The position numbers and the translations under genes are program-made. Under the pieces are notes generated by a model. It saw nothing but the letters and a program-made list of their open reading frames with translations. It searched no databases and had not been told where the DNA came from. Below are positions 32,282-43,726 of a stretch of 64,000 nt of DNA, in pieces. Each line of letters begins with the position of its first letter. Within the stretch, counting starts at the first letter, position 1. The stretch is from NCBI RefSeq assembly GCF_035083965.1, contig NC_089738.1:12116734-12180733 (forward strand), written 5' to 3'. Source of the stretch: Branchiostoma lanceolatum. Its lineage: Eukaryota > Chordata > Leptocardii > Amphioxiformes > Branchiostomatidae.

Positions 32282-32530
32282 CAAGAGTCATTGAATCACT
32301 GCACATAACGAGTGCTGTCATAAAAAATTAAATTCGGCCGTCTCTAGCTAAATGGAAGCTTTGGCTTTAGAGGGCAATACACAATAATTACAATACTTAT
32401 GATATGCATTTAAACGCTGTGCTACTTTTATAATTTCATATCAAGAGCCATCAAATCAGTGACGTTACACAAAACGAGTGTTGTCAGAAATTAAATTCGG
32501 CCATTCCTAAACGACGCTTTGGCCAAATAA
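32282..32530 (+). repeat. Direct tandem duplication, unit about 160 bp
   Basis: A block (aagagtcattgaatcactg, acgagtgctgtcat, attaaattcggccgt, gctttggctttag) at 32284-32372 recurs at 32440-32525 with substitutions. It is a simple local duplication in non-coding DNA. Confidence 0.7.
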
Positions 32531-33990
32531 GGTGATATCTCTTTGATATTAGACACCGTAAATAACAGCGCGCGAGTGCGCACTCAAAGATACTGACAAG
32601 TGATTGCCCTGTCCTTAGTGCTGAAGTAGAGGTTAACAAACCCAGTCTGTTACAACACTCATTTGCAGATTTGATGGCTCTACGCTGCGTTCCTTTCCGG
32701 TGTCGAGCCAAATTTCTGCTCCGCCAGATTTTTACTCAGTGGAGTAGTGCGCGTGTGTAGGGTTGTGGTTAGGGGTGGGGCGAGGGTTAGGGCCATAGCG
32801 CGACCCCTCCTCCCAAAATCGGACTTCTGGTTGAAAATAACCACGCCCAAGAAGTGTGACGCATTTCCCTCTCGTCCGGTATACTAGTGAAAACCCCCAA
32901 GCAGTGTTGGGGCAAGTATTTGGCAGGGGCAGAAATTTGACACAGGAAGGAACGGAAGACGCTACATCCTTGTATACTGGATATTAGATAAAAGCCTTTG
33001 CTTTGAAATTATAGCGCTGAGAGAAAATGTATGTACACACTTTGCCTTAGAAGCTGACAAAGTTCGGATATATTTCTGCTTCAGGCCACGCCACAATGAA
33101 TTAGTGCTGCTGATGTCTCTAATATTCAAATGATATTGGTCGATAATTGAATAAAGATAACGGGGAAAACAACATCTTATATAAATCCTAGTTACTCGGC
33201 GACAGATTGGACTGATATGAATGATATCACTGGTTAAAGGAACTCACATCTGGAATGATTCTGAATCTAAAAACAGATTCACCTGCCTAGTAGCAAATCT
33301 CAGTACTTGGGTAGCATTATATCTCAGTCCATAGAAATTTACGATTCACTAAAAACATAACAGAATTCATCATCACGAGACATTCAGTATGGCTGTATGC
33401 ACAGTCTGACCATTTAAGCAAATAAACGGGACGCAAACACAAACAGGCATATCTTTAACAAAGTAGGAACTGTGCTTCGTGGGTTGTAGTACTTCTACCA
33501 AGAAGATCAGAAATAGAAAAGTAATTTAGATATCACAAAGAATATCATAATCGCAACACAGTGGATTATTGATAGATGTGTGATGACCAATGTAGTAACT
33601 GCAACAAAAAGTATGAATGGGGGTGGACCTGGACGTGTGAAAAGAACAGGATAACTGAGTTATTAATGTCGGTAATACACATATCTACATATGTACAAAT
33701 GACGGGGGCAGCTAAATGCAGCAAAGCCTGTTCCAGCCTAGCTTTGAACTGGGACATGGACTCCGCCTCTGCCACACTATAGGCTCAAGTTTATTCCACT
33801 CTTTGATTGTGCAAGCGAAAAACGAGAGTCTGTGATAGATGTGTTTTGCAGGATTTTGAACATGGGACGGCAGTCTGGTCACTTTATTGCGTTTCGAAAG
33901 TGTCTGCCATCCCGGGACTCTGAGCGTTGCTTTACAGAGGCCGTGCGTTTGTAGCTGTTGCACGCGTGCCTGGCTGCTTTTAGCTGCACA

Positions 33991-34450
33991 GCCTCCACTA
34001 GTGCTGCGTACCGGCACTGTGTACCGGTACTGTACCGTAAAAATTTATTAGGTACAGGTCCAAAATACTATATCATGAAGTACCGGTACTGTACCGATAT
34101 AAATTTACACCAAGTATGTGCTTATTTTGTCCCTGAGCTCATGCGACACCAAACGTGACCAAAGTGATACCTTGGAACAGTGTAACTAACATGCAACAGA
34201 TCATTCAGGCAGGCTGGGACTTTTGACAGCAAGGCCAAGGGAGTTTGGCGGTAGGAAACCTAGTTATGTTCTTTGAATAAAGATACTGCCGTCGAAATTG
34301 AAAACAGCTTATTTATGTTTCTGTCATTATTGAAGAAGTTCAGAAGAACTCATGTTAATTTTTCAAATTGTTCAGGTGCAGGTACAGGTCCGGACCTGTA
34401 CCAGTACCTGTACCTGATGTTACGTTTAGGTACGCAGCACTAGCCTCCAC
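33991..34450. mobile_element. Non-autonomous hAT-like element with 8-bp target-site duplication
   Basis: The element runs from 33999 to 34442 (444 bp). Its ends are inverted repeats (TAGTGCTGCGTACC on the left, GGTACGCAGCACTA on the right). It is flanked by an exact 8-bp duplication GCCTCCAC at 33991-33998 and 34443-34450. The inside is rich in taccggtac/ggtacaggt words and has no transposase. Eight-bp duplications with short TIRs starting TAG are typical of the hAT superfamily. A related end fragment (ggtacacagcac) occurs near 62975. Confidence 0.85.
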
Positions 34451-34642
34451 CCCACTCACATGATTTGACTAGCGCCGTGTATGCATGTTCATTCGCCTCC
34501 ACACTGGCAATCTGCAAATTTCGTCGCAGCATTCTTAGATTCTATTGGTCTTGGTTGTGATGTTGTTTGCGGTGCTAGGTTATATTAATTCATAGTCTTG
34601 ATAAATGTATCTTACATATCAATTCATAGTTGTGTTCAGATA

Positions 34643-34745
34643 CCAGACTCTGTTCAGTCACTCACTGACGAAGACAGCGGATGCTGTCTGAAACGTCTGA
34701 CCGTTTACAAAACTTAATGACTTGCTTGAGTATCTCATTTCATGG
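34643..34745 (+). mobile_element. Foldback MITE fragment (same family as 45781)
   Basis: The sequence cactgacgaagacagcggat, then gatgctgtctgaaacgtctgaccgtttac..., then gcttgagta matches one arm of the element at 45781-45959. Only one arm is present. Confidence 0.7.
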
Positions 34746-34838
34746 CTGTCTAACCTTCATCGACGTAACTAGAAAATTTGTTTTGGTCAAACCCAGATAA
34801 CCCAGAAAGTGCAGGACTCTGCATAGTTGAATAGTAAA

Positions 34839-37800
34839 CTAGCAAGGTGACTCAAAGTCCTGTGCATTGTCAAGATCGCGTGTTCCAAGCTCTTTCAAGA
34901 GGATGTCTTCCGGGGCGTGTGTTGTACAGGCGCCTGTTCCTTTGTCGTTGGAAATGTTGATAGAAGAGACTTGTGGGGACAGCAATGTGACGTCCACTCT
35001 GCTGGGGCGAGTGGCCTCTTCCAGACACTGCAGGACGTACGTACGCCCGGACACGACCAGCCGTTTGGCCTGGTCGCGGAACGCCCGGTTCAACCCGCTG
35101 TAGATGAAGACATTGAGGATCCCGTGACAACCATGCAGCCAGTACACCGCGAACTCCACGTCAGGGTGGGTCGTGTACTTCAGCATCTGCTGACAAATAG
35201 CCAGGACGCTGTACGGCACCCATGTCAGGAAGAAAGTAAGCGTGATGGCTGCAGTTGTCTTGGCCCCTTGCAGCTTGTCTTCCGTAGCGTGTGGGTTGTA
35301 GTGGTAGATGTTATTCAGGTGACGCCGGGCGACTGCGTACACTTTACAGTGAAGGATGCCCACCAACAGGACCATCCCTGTGGCGAAGGCAATGCCAACA
35401 GCCAGCGGAGCCACGCCGCCGAAGTCGAAGGTACAGTGCGCAGCGCTAGGTAAGAAATGATATCTGCAAGAAAAATTGGAGAAATAAGAAAAGGCAAGTG
35501 CACTAAGGTCCTGTAAGGAAGGTCGAGATTTCTATGCATGTCCAGAATCCGTCTCCGATTTCCATGATAATGTTGGACTTGTTTTGTCTATGTCTCAGGG
35601 ACCTGGATCGTTGACCTTGCGCATGCGCATTTAGAATCGTGAACCTCCTTGTACAACAAACTTGATATTGTCGGTGAAACTTAAACCAGTAAACTCCTAT
35701 ATTGTATTGTAACTTTTCACGTAGTCGTATAAAAGAATATCATCTAAAACCATATCATTTCCTCTCCTCATCGCAAATGTGTGGGGTCATATCATACAAA
35801 TTTTAGTTGAGCCAGTTGATACCAATTTACTGCTGCCCTGTTAGATATCATTTCAGTACAGTTACTCCTCGGTGAGGTGACGCCAGTTTCCAAGATACAT
35901 GCCAATGGATCATCATAACATATCAAAATAGTCCATATTTCTATGGGAAAATATGCTACACTGTCGGTTGTAATGTAATTAGTACCCTGAAGGGGACTCA
36001 AATGCCTCAAAAGACAGAAGTATGAACTGTTCTTTAATTTGAAAGAAACTTCCAGAGATTTCCTGAAGGCAGAACGTATCTGCCAGAACTTCAATTCAAT
36101 TCGCTGTTCAAATTAGTGTATGTCCTCGGGTAACTTTCTTTTCCATCGGCATCGCTGTTTGTTCGTTCATTCAGTATATGAATCGCCCACTCACCTGATG
36201 GTACGCTGATAGTGCAGCGTGCAATTGCATTCGTCAGAGACAAAACAGAAAGCTGTACATGTTCTGTAAAATCTCACCTTTTATGATCAAAGATGTTGAT
36301 TGAGAAGCTCATGACAGGCAGTATCCAAGCCGCGGCAATCATAGAGGTGCACAGCTTTGGTCCTACGATACTCTGATACCTTTTTATGTTAAGGAAAATA
36401 CACAAGCGTTGAATGACATAGCCCAAGGGGCGTTAAGAATGTATAATTTCAAACGCAGACACTATAAAGGTAGCACTCGATGTAAGTACATCTTCATGAC
36501 AATTAGTACGAATGGTCTTTTCTACATGGTTTTTTAACGTCCTCGTTTTTCAGAGAAAGCTTTCAAGTTATAATCAAGTGAATATTTCATAAGGCCCTAA
36601 AATGCTGTTCTAGAAATGGCAGGACATTTTTACAGTCACGGTTTGAATAACTTGTCGTTATGAATATATGGATGCGACATATACCGGGTAAATTACTGAC
36701 ATTAGAACCTAAATGCTGAATCAAGCACTAGCGATGTAACCTAGAATTAAGAGGAAATGCAAGGCCGAGAAAAAATGTTGTGTTTCCGGTTGCGAAGGTG
36801 CGAATGAAAAAAAATCATAAATGTAAATTCATTATTACATTTAAGTTGTCAGGAAGGATACACAAAATTTAACACACAGCGTATGGTATACCGAAATATA
36901 GGTTCTTCATTTTTGTTCTTTCAAAACTTCTTATTTGACTTTGCAACTGACTTTCCATTCTACGACATTTTCCAAAACATTTATTTTGCAATTTACAGCA
37001 TGCGTTCTCTCATTTTGCAGCTGTTTCTTTTCACGATTTACAGTATGCCCGAAAACTTTTTTGTGTGGAAACGGACGAAAATTGATGCGCGCGTAGGGCA
37101 TGTAATCAAATCAGCATGGCCTTATCAGAGAAAACAACATTAATTTCCCAGGCCCAACGGATGTAAAGACTTAGAGATCTTACTTCAAAGCGTGGACGAT
37201 GAGGATGTACCGGTTGATGGCGAGACCGACAAGGGAAAATGTAGAGGCCATTGTAGAGACACAAGAGAAGAATGTCGTCAGCTGCAGCATTGAAAAGGAA
37301 AAAGAAAAGATAGAGCTGCTTAAAGAAGCCGCCCAAACTCAAAACTCGAAAAGAAAACTCTTATTGCACAGCACTCGAGCCTGTAGTGATTTGAACCAAG
37401 ACCCTTTAGATTCTAAGTCAACACATTGAACAACCATAACCACAAGACCGCCTCGGCACACTGACAACGATGCTGTGGTCAATATCAAATCATTAGCCGT
37501 GTCTAACATGCATATGTGGCTGTTAATGACCAGGAAACGTTGATTACACTCATATCTATACGCGTGGCGTCGGATGGTCAAATTACAACGAGCCTCTCTT
37601 CCCCTCTTTGCCTACATATCTCACAAGCAACGCCCTTATGTGTGTGACGTTTAGCGCCCAAAATTAAAAATATTTTCTGGGATAAGATATTAAGATGAAT
37701 AACGTGTATACAGCCCTTTTTTTGCATACAGTATTTGGATCTTTATTTAGTATTTCTAGTGTTTGTGACCAAATGTTTGTGACGATAAAGCACGTCGACT

Positions 37801-39007
37801 CAAAACAAATGGACACTCACGCCTATATATATGGAAATGAAAACATATCAACCCACACAACGTATTGATCACCAAGCCGTAGTCACTTACGCTGTACGAA
37901 TTTACAAATCCTGACCAAGAGTCCTTTGAAATGAGCCCAGGTTTGGCCTCATAGCAGATGGCAGATACTTTAGAAGTAACCCTAATACCAGCGTTATGGT
38001 TCCCGTTTACCTTTAAACACTAATCTCGAGAAAAAAGCACGGTATCTGAAAACGGTTTTCAGTTTACAAATTCGACCAAGAGACCTTAAAAATGAGTTCA
38101 TGTTTGGCCTCTTAGCAGATACGTTATACCATAACCCAAATCCTAACCTTTCAAGCGTGTGGCATTTCGGGCCCAAATTTGAAAATGTTATCTAGAACAA
38201 AACATTAAGTTACGTTTATGTAGGTTTAGACATCCAGGTTATAAGATGCACCAAATGTTGACTTTGGGCTGACTGTTTTAAAATGTTATCCAGTTGCTTG
38301 AGTAATTGTCATTTGGCGTAAAACAGTAAGTTAAATGACATGTACAACCATTTCGCATACAGTAGTTGGATCATTATTTAGTATATCTTGTTTTTGTGAC
38401 CAAGCATGTACGAATAACGAATATCTAATGTTACATGTTTTTTACGATTAATCACGTCGACTAAAAGCAAATGGACACCCACGCCTATATGAAAATGAAA
38501 ACATATCAACCCATACAACGTATTGACATTCACCTAAGTCGTACGATTCTCGTACAACCAGCCTATCAGACCCAATCGACAATCCTTTCCGTCACGAGAG
38601 AACTGAACTTTGTACGACGTATCCCCGACTGTCCCAAGAATATCCTTAATTTGTTGTGTCAAACATATCGTACGACGTCCAAATTACTTAGTGTGGACAC
38701 CTACCATACAGAGGGTATCGCCGTACGTCCAGTGTCCGGTCCATGCCGGCCGTACGCTGAAGGGCATGACCAGGAGACCCGGCAACATGTCGGCACACGC
38801 CAGGGAGACGGTCAGGTACCCCGTGTAGTTTCTCAGCGACGGCGACCTTAAGATTACCACGACAACGAAGATGTTACCCAAGACAAGCCACAGATCGATA
38901 AGACCGACGAACGTCGCCTTTAGTTCGGCGGGGAGAAGATGTTGCCATTCGGCCGCGGACACCGAAGTCGTCCCGTTGGGATCGTCTGCAAGTTCGGATC
39001 CGTTCAT
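34839..39007 (-). CDS. Class A (rhodopsin-family) G-protein-coupled receptor
   Basis: Exons in transcript order: 39007-38705, 37281-37184, 36379-36278, 35463-34839; phase-consistent, 375 aa. Seven hydrophobic helices are visible: TM1 WLVLGNIFVVVVIL, TM2 YLTVSLACADMLPGLLVMPF (LACAD replaces the usual LAxAD), TM3 in exon 2 ending INRY instead of DRY, TM4 MIAAAWILPVMSF, TM5 GIAFATGMVLLVGIL, TM6 FFLTWVPY, TM7 ending NVFIY instead of NPxxY. C100 and C178 fit the conserved TM3-ECL2 disulfide. N-glycosylation sequons (NGS, NGT) lie in the N-terminus. NRY plus a non-proline NxxxY recalls melatonin-type and some orphan receptors, but the ligand cannot be read from sequence. An upstream in-frame ATG at 39085 would add 26 residues. 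A decayed exon-1 copy is at 30445-30610. The ATG choice and ligand class are uncertain. Confidence 0.9.
37343..37445 (-). mobile_element. tRNA-derived SINE S3 head, minus strand
   Basis: Read on the minus strand it begins gtgccgaggcggtcttgtgg (A box) and has ggttcaaatcac about 55 bp later (B box). The order and spacing match the copies at 40268 and 40795. It lies in GPCR intron 1, just upstream of exon 2. Confidence 0.65.
37670..38545. repeat. Nested direct duplications in GPCR intron 1
   Basis: Two stretches of about 200 bp, 37685-37880 and 38335-38535, are close copies (gcatacagtatttggatc/gcatacagtagttggatc; cacgtcgactcaaaacaaat + ggacactcacgcctatat against its counterpart; aacgtattga). 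Between them a further block (tttacaaat, gaccaagag, gagttcatgtttggcctctta) at 38065-38125 repeats 37895-37975. At least two local duplication events are implied. Confidence 0.75.
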
Positions 39008-40267
39008 CCTTGCAACGAAAGCTGCTCCGGTGTCCGATAAATGAAGACGCGGAGATTGAACCAACCTTCCAGAAAATATGCCCAAGTACTACTGGTCCAC
39101 CTTGAAACATACAAGAAGTCTTGGAATTGCTTTTTAGGGTGCCAAGTCTGGATGGATGGCAAATTCTCCTAAGTCGCGTCATACGTACCTTGAAGCAACT
39201 GGGCAATAGGCTCTTTGATGAGAATTAGCCTGCGTCATAGGTTACACGATGAAGTTAGTCATAGCAACAAGCTTAAGTGCCTCGTCGTGTGAGCATGTGG
39301 CGAAACAATTTATTCCCCCAGTAACCGCCCTCAGTAAGTTTTAAAATTTTAAAAGTTCAAGTAAGTTCATGTTATCTTTCATTCTTCAATGTCCTGTCCA
39401 CGGTTTGATGTTACTGATGTGCTAATAGTCAGAACGTACCCCAAAATAGACATTTTAGTAAAAAATTGCCCAAAACGCAAAAAATTGCATTGTTTCTGAC
39501 CCATTATTCACACAACATATTATGAAGTGCTATAAGTTACATGTCTTTGCCAGCTTGTAGCATTTTAGAGTAAAGTATGATGGTACAGAAGCGAAAAATG
39601 TAGCTATTTTCAGGGAAAATTGTTTTCCTAGCAACCGTTGCTAAGAAACATGCTTTTCGAATTGGCTCAACCCTTAAAAGTACTAAGTACATACTCAGGG
39701 TTCACCATACCAAGTTTCATGCTTTTACCACAATTTGAACAATTTTAGCTATATTTTGCACCAATCGCCTAGACTAGTAGCGCATGGCCAAGATGAAATT
39801 TTCTCAATGTTTTCCACCGTCGCTTCCTTTTACGTGAAAGGTTGATAACATCTTTCATGTCCTCGAGTGCCGCCTTTACAGCTTCCTAATACCTTAAGAT
39901 TGGATTCAAAAAAGGTTGCTTGTGAAATCTACTTACCCAAGGATGAAGATACTATGGCAATTTGTTTTTTTTATTTCCTGTTGCCTCGGAGGTACATTTA
40001 CACACAAAGCTTTAGATCTTCATGTTTCCAAAATTTGATTATATCGTCTTCATTTCAAGAGAAGCCCTCAAAAGGACAAGCAACCAAATCTAAGTTTTGT
40101 ATTGTTTGATAGGTTATATCATGAGAAGCTGAAATATTAATTTTTCTAATCTTTATTGAATATCAAACTTCTGATCTTTATTGAATATCAAATACATGTA
40201 GTCATCTTTGAGTAAGGCTTTGAATATTCTTAATCTCAAAGTTACAGGTATGGTGTACCGGTACACA

Positions 40268-40480
40268 GCCCTAACCAATACAAGGCGGCAAGGTGGTCTT
40301 GAGGTTAGGGTTGATGACTTAGAATCTAAAGATTCTGTGTTCGAATCCCAGCAGACCCCAATGTTGTGCTCTTGAGAAACGAACCTTTTTCCTCAGTTGA
40401 AAAAAAACTATTTCCTCACTCGATTCAGGTGAAAATGAGTACCTAGCTCTGGCTAGGGACGTCCTCGTGGATCTATAAAA
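40268..40480 (+). mobile_element. tRNA-derived SINE S3
   Basis: A-box-like tggtcttgagg followed about 55 bp later by B-box tgttcgaatccc, then the shared body (agaccccaatgttgtgctct, ttcctcactcgattcaggtg, aatgagtacctag). The copy degenerates after about 40480. Confidence 0.7.
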
Positions 40481-40794
40481 TGAATGATAGATAGATAGGT
40501 AGAGCCTAACAAAACGTGTAGGAGACCATCCCTCTCTGTGCTGGACACGATACAGTCCCATCACCAGTCCTTGTCGTTCAGATCCGTCCCTTCTATCACC
40601 TCCCCGGCTCTGACGCCAACTCATCGGGGTCCATCGTCACATGGTCCCACAAGGCACCCGCCTACGTCACCTCATCCTCATCCACAAACATCTGTAAAAG
40701 ATAGAACCAACGTAAAGAGGATCCAACACACTTACTTAGTAGAGTTACATGGTGTGCTTGGCCAAAATGGGAACATGATAGGCTCGTATACCAA

Positions 40795-41150
40795 TGGTCA
40801 TCGTGGCACGGTGGCCTTGTGGCAAGGCCAGGGTTGTTGACTCTGAGCCTGTAGGTACTCGGTTTGAATCCCTAGCAGGCCCCAATGTTGTGCCCTTGGG
40901 AATGTATTCGACATCTATTTCCTCACTAGACTCAGGTGTAAATGAGTGTCTAGATTCGGATAGGGGCGTCCCTCGGGTAGGACGTTAAAGGGAGGTCCCG
41001 TGTATGAGAAGAACCACACCTCGAGCACAATAAAGAACCCAATACACTTTAATATCGAAAAGAGTAGGGCTTCATCCGGGTGTGAGCATGCGCAGTGACG
41101 GTTAACGGCCGCCATTGGGGACAACGCAGACGGACGGAGATGGTATTTGG
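40795..41150 (+). mobile_element. tRNA-derived SINE S3, longest copy
   Basis: Begins gtggcacggtggccttgtgg (A box) with gtttgaatccc as B box about 60 bp later. The body contains gccccaatgttgtgcccttg and gtaggacgttaaagggaggt, shared with 31445-31830 and 40268-40480. It ends near a gccgccattggggacaacgc block. Confidence 0.75.
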
Positions 41151-41219
41151 ATGATATTGATAATGATAATGTTTTTCTTTCTGTTCCGAGACTAAATCGT
41201 TTTGATCAAGTCAAGGTCT

Positions 41220-41410
41220 GGCAGGTGCGCATTCTTTAACCTAGGGCAAGTTTGTCACTGATTAATGATAATGACTGGAAACACGGAAAAACAAAACGCC
41301 GCAGTCAGCTGTGTTCCTGCATTTGGGCGAGAGATGTTGCAGGAACACAGCTGACGGCGGGATTTTGCTTTCCGTGTTTAGTGCCCTAATTGAAAGAATG
41401 TACACCTGCC
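41220..41410. mobile_element. Foldback MITE, 191 bp
   Basis: Outer arms (about 29 nt; ggcaggtg at both ends in inverted orientation) and inner arms (about 42 nt, from aaacacgg to gtgttcctgca) are inverted copies around a short centre at about 41324-41336. The left arm has an extra stretch of about 30 nt between outer and inner parts. I find no convincing target-site duplication. Confidence 0.8.
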
Positions 41411-41984
41411 ACAATAGTTAGAGGTATACGCCATCATTCTTACTGAACAGCGCCCAGCAACGAGGACACATGTGTGGAAAACATGTCCAAGGTGAAGGCC
41501 ACTGGCTTGTGTTAACAGTGCTCGTCTTGACTATCGTCTCGATTTGCATAACAACGCGCAGGCGAATTCTATAACATCTCAGGGGCCTTCACCTTTGACT
41601 TATTAAACACGATTCCTGTTGCCTCGCATGCGTACTCGGAAGTGTGAAAGAGCTTATTTGAGGATGTTACAAGCTTTTATTTGTTTCGTTTTGGGAGAAG
41701 TGATTCGCATATGTAACATGTTACTCAGATGGATTTAGACTCATTATAATAACATGGCATTTAGAAACTTTATTTTGCCAGCTTTAATTGTACAGGTTTA
41801 GGGAATAATTAAAAAAGAAGAGATACGTTTACATTTTGGAATGACAAACCCCACTCAATTTTTGTGTTTACAAGAAACTCACTCGACTGTCGATAATGAA
41901 AAACAATGGTTGGCAGAGTAGGAAGGTCAGATTGTGTTCAGCCATGGAAAAAGTAACAGCTGCGGTGTGCTTATTATATTTAAC

Positions 41985-42475
41985 TAGAAGGCCCATTATC
42001 GACCTTGACCTTCCTTTCTGTAAACCCTACCCATCCACTAAATATCGTGCAGAACCATCGACAGCTTCTCGAGTTATGTTGTCCACATACAAATACACAT
42101 GCACTCAAAGCCCGCTGCAGTACCGACGGAAAATGCCAGGGAAACCATTTTTGAACTTGACCTCCGTTCCTACTACATCTACACACCTACAAAAAATCAT
42201 GAAGATCCATCAACGTTTCCGTCACTTTTTTTGCCTACATACAAACACACAAAAATTAAAAGTCCGCCGCAATACTGTTGAAAAACGCAAGGTAAACCAT
42301 TTTCGAACTTGACATTTCTTTGCACAACCACTACACACCTACCGAAAATCATAAAGATTCATTGAAGCTTTCTTGAGTTATGATCTTGACATACATACAG
42401 ACCCACCCAACAGATGTCTCAACCGAAAACATAATCTTCTCCGTTGAGTGCTAGTACTCGGCGAAGATAATAATT
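41985..42475 (+). repeat. Dispersed element with about three 130-bp tandem monomers
   Basis: Each monomer contains, in order, cttgacctt-like, actacacacctac-like, aaaatcat(g/a)aagatccat, tcgagttatg-like, acatacaaacacac-like and cgccgcaatac-like blocks and ends gtaaaccatt-like. The array closes with ccgaaaacataatcttctcc and gaagataata. A partial copy with the same end lies at 46970-47075. Central tandem monomers are known in some Helitron-derived short elements, but the termini here do not prove that class. Confidence 0.6.
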
Positions 42476-42973
42476 TGTCATACCAGATATATGAATCTAG
42501 AAACGATGCAAGTGGCAGATACATTTTGCTCGATTTTGTTGTCGGCAAATAGTGCTAAGGATTATTTAAAAAATGTTAAGGTAAACTATTATTGATGTCT
42601 ATAATCTGTTAAACGTAGTGCAATTATATTGGTTATTTGCAATATCGCCATGTACTGTTTTACCTAGCGGTTTGCTGAGGAAGTGCAACTGGTTCCCCGA
42701 AGCAGAATAAACGTTTGACCCAAGTTAAACGACGGAAGGCTTTGCATGCAGCTTAACGTGCTTGACATTGTTTTATCGAAACTCGAGGCGTATTAAAATT
42801 TGTCCCTTCAGATATTGATATCTGGTTTACGATATTTTTAGTTGACGTTGACATTGAGTACAGCGTGTGGCACTGACCTGGGTTATGGGACAAGGCAAAG
42901 ATAACTTTGGCGTCCAAGCAGAGGTGAAGAGAAAGTCATATATCAGTCATATATCATTTTCTTTTTAATTGGG

Positions 42974-43082
42974 GCCGATTAGCTCCAACCCCGTACCACC
43001 GTGTGTTATAGTTTACCGGGCGGCGGAGAGCTCCTAGTGCCCCGAAGAGAGCCCATCCAATCCACGGTAGACTGGATACCAG
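42974..43082 (+). repeat. Dispersed element, copy A (inverted relative to 50572)
   Basis: About 110 bp (from gccgattagctccaacc to gtagactggatacc) are the reverse complement, with some differences, of 50572-50690. The shared core cggcggagagctcc + tagtgccccgaagagagccc is nearly identical. Confidence 0.75.
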
Positions 43083-43519
43083 GTTAACATATGGACCATT
43101 GTTTCACCAGCATTGGTGGATGAACTAAACCGAACTGGGGCTTTAACGGACTAAAAAGGGAAGCTATGTTATCCATATTCATTAATTCGAAATAGATCAA
43201 ATAACTGGATAAGGTCTCCAACAGAGACAAACGTTCAAGACATGCATATTTTTGATAACAATTGCTATGTGGTCTGTTTGCAAATGGATCTCTAATAGGT
43301 ATTGCATGCTCCCTTTTGACGATGTTTAGACCCTCCTTTACTACATGGAGAATTTGATAAATATTTATCAAGAAAAAATTTCTTCTGATTCAAACGTGAT
43401 CAACGGTAGATCAACATGTGTAACTACATGGTATTACATAGACCCTACAGAATGGATATTTTAATTGTGTGGTGTACGTAATAAAACATATTCCATTCTT
43501 AAGCACATTTAAGTGTATA

Positions 43520-43726
43520 TGACGTCATATGTTGACGTCATTTTGACGTCGATGCGGTTGTCATTGACTACAGAAGTCTCAGCAGACTTAGATATTAACA
43601 AGGCACCCTTTTTGTCAAAATGTTGTTGTGTTATTGAATATATTTGAGTTTTATGGGAATACCCTATGTAGATGGTATCCGCCAATAAAATCACCCATGT
43701 CATCATAAAGACGTCATATTACGTAA
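43520..43726. promoter_or_regulatory. Cluster of CRE/ATF-type sites
   Basis: Two perfect TGACGTCA palindromes (43520-43527, 43533-43540) and a one-mismatch TGACGTCG (43544-43551) lie within 32 bp. A GACGTCAT half-match (43710-43717) and a TTACGTAA palindrome (43719-43726) follow. The cluster is about 1.2-1.4 kb upstream of the SMYD start and could be an enhancer bound by CREB/ATF/bZIP factors. Function is inferred only from motifs. Confidence 0.45.

Larger units (their letters stand above)
30611..34838. other. Intergenic region with transposon debris
   Basis: No supported gene. It contains a 5'-truncated SINE S3 (31445-31830), a tandem duplication (32282-32530), a non-autonomous hAT-like element with target-site duplication (33991-34450), and a fragment of a foldback MITE (34643-34740). 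The open frames at 31462-31806 and 33712-34017 fall on these repeats. Confidence 0.6.

Noticed and set aside
34917-35453. 178-codon plus-strand open frame
   Set aside because: Antisense of the GPCR TM5-TM7 exon, whose minus-strand translation is clearly a receptor.
40268-41150. tRNA genes
   Set aside because: A and B boxes are present, but the stems do not pair as a tRNA cloverleaf and a long shared body follows, so these are tRNA-derived SINEs.
41896-42312. 138-codon open frame upstream of SMYD
   Set aside because: It falls on the tandem-monomer repeat and shows the repeat period, not a protein family.
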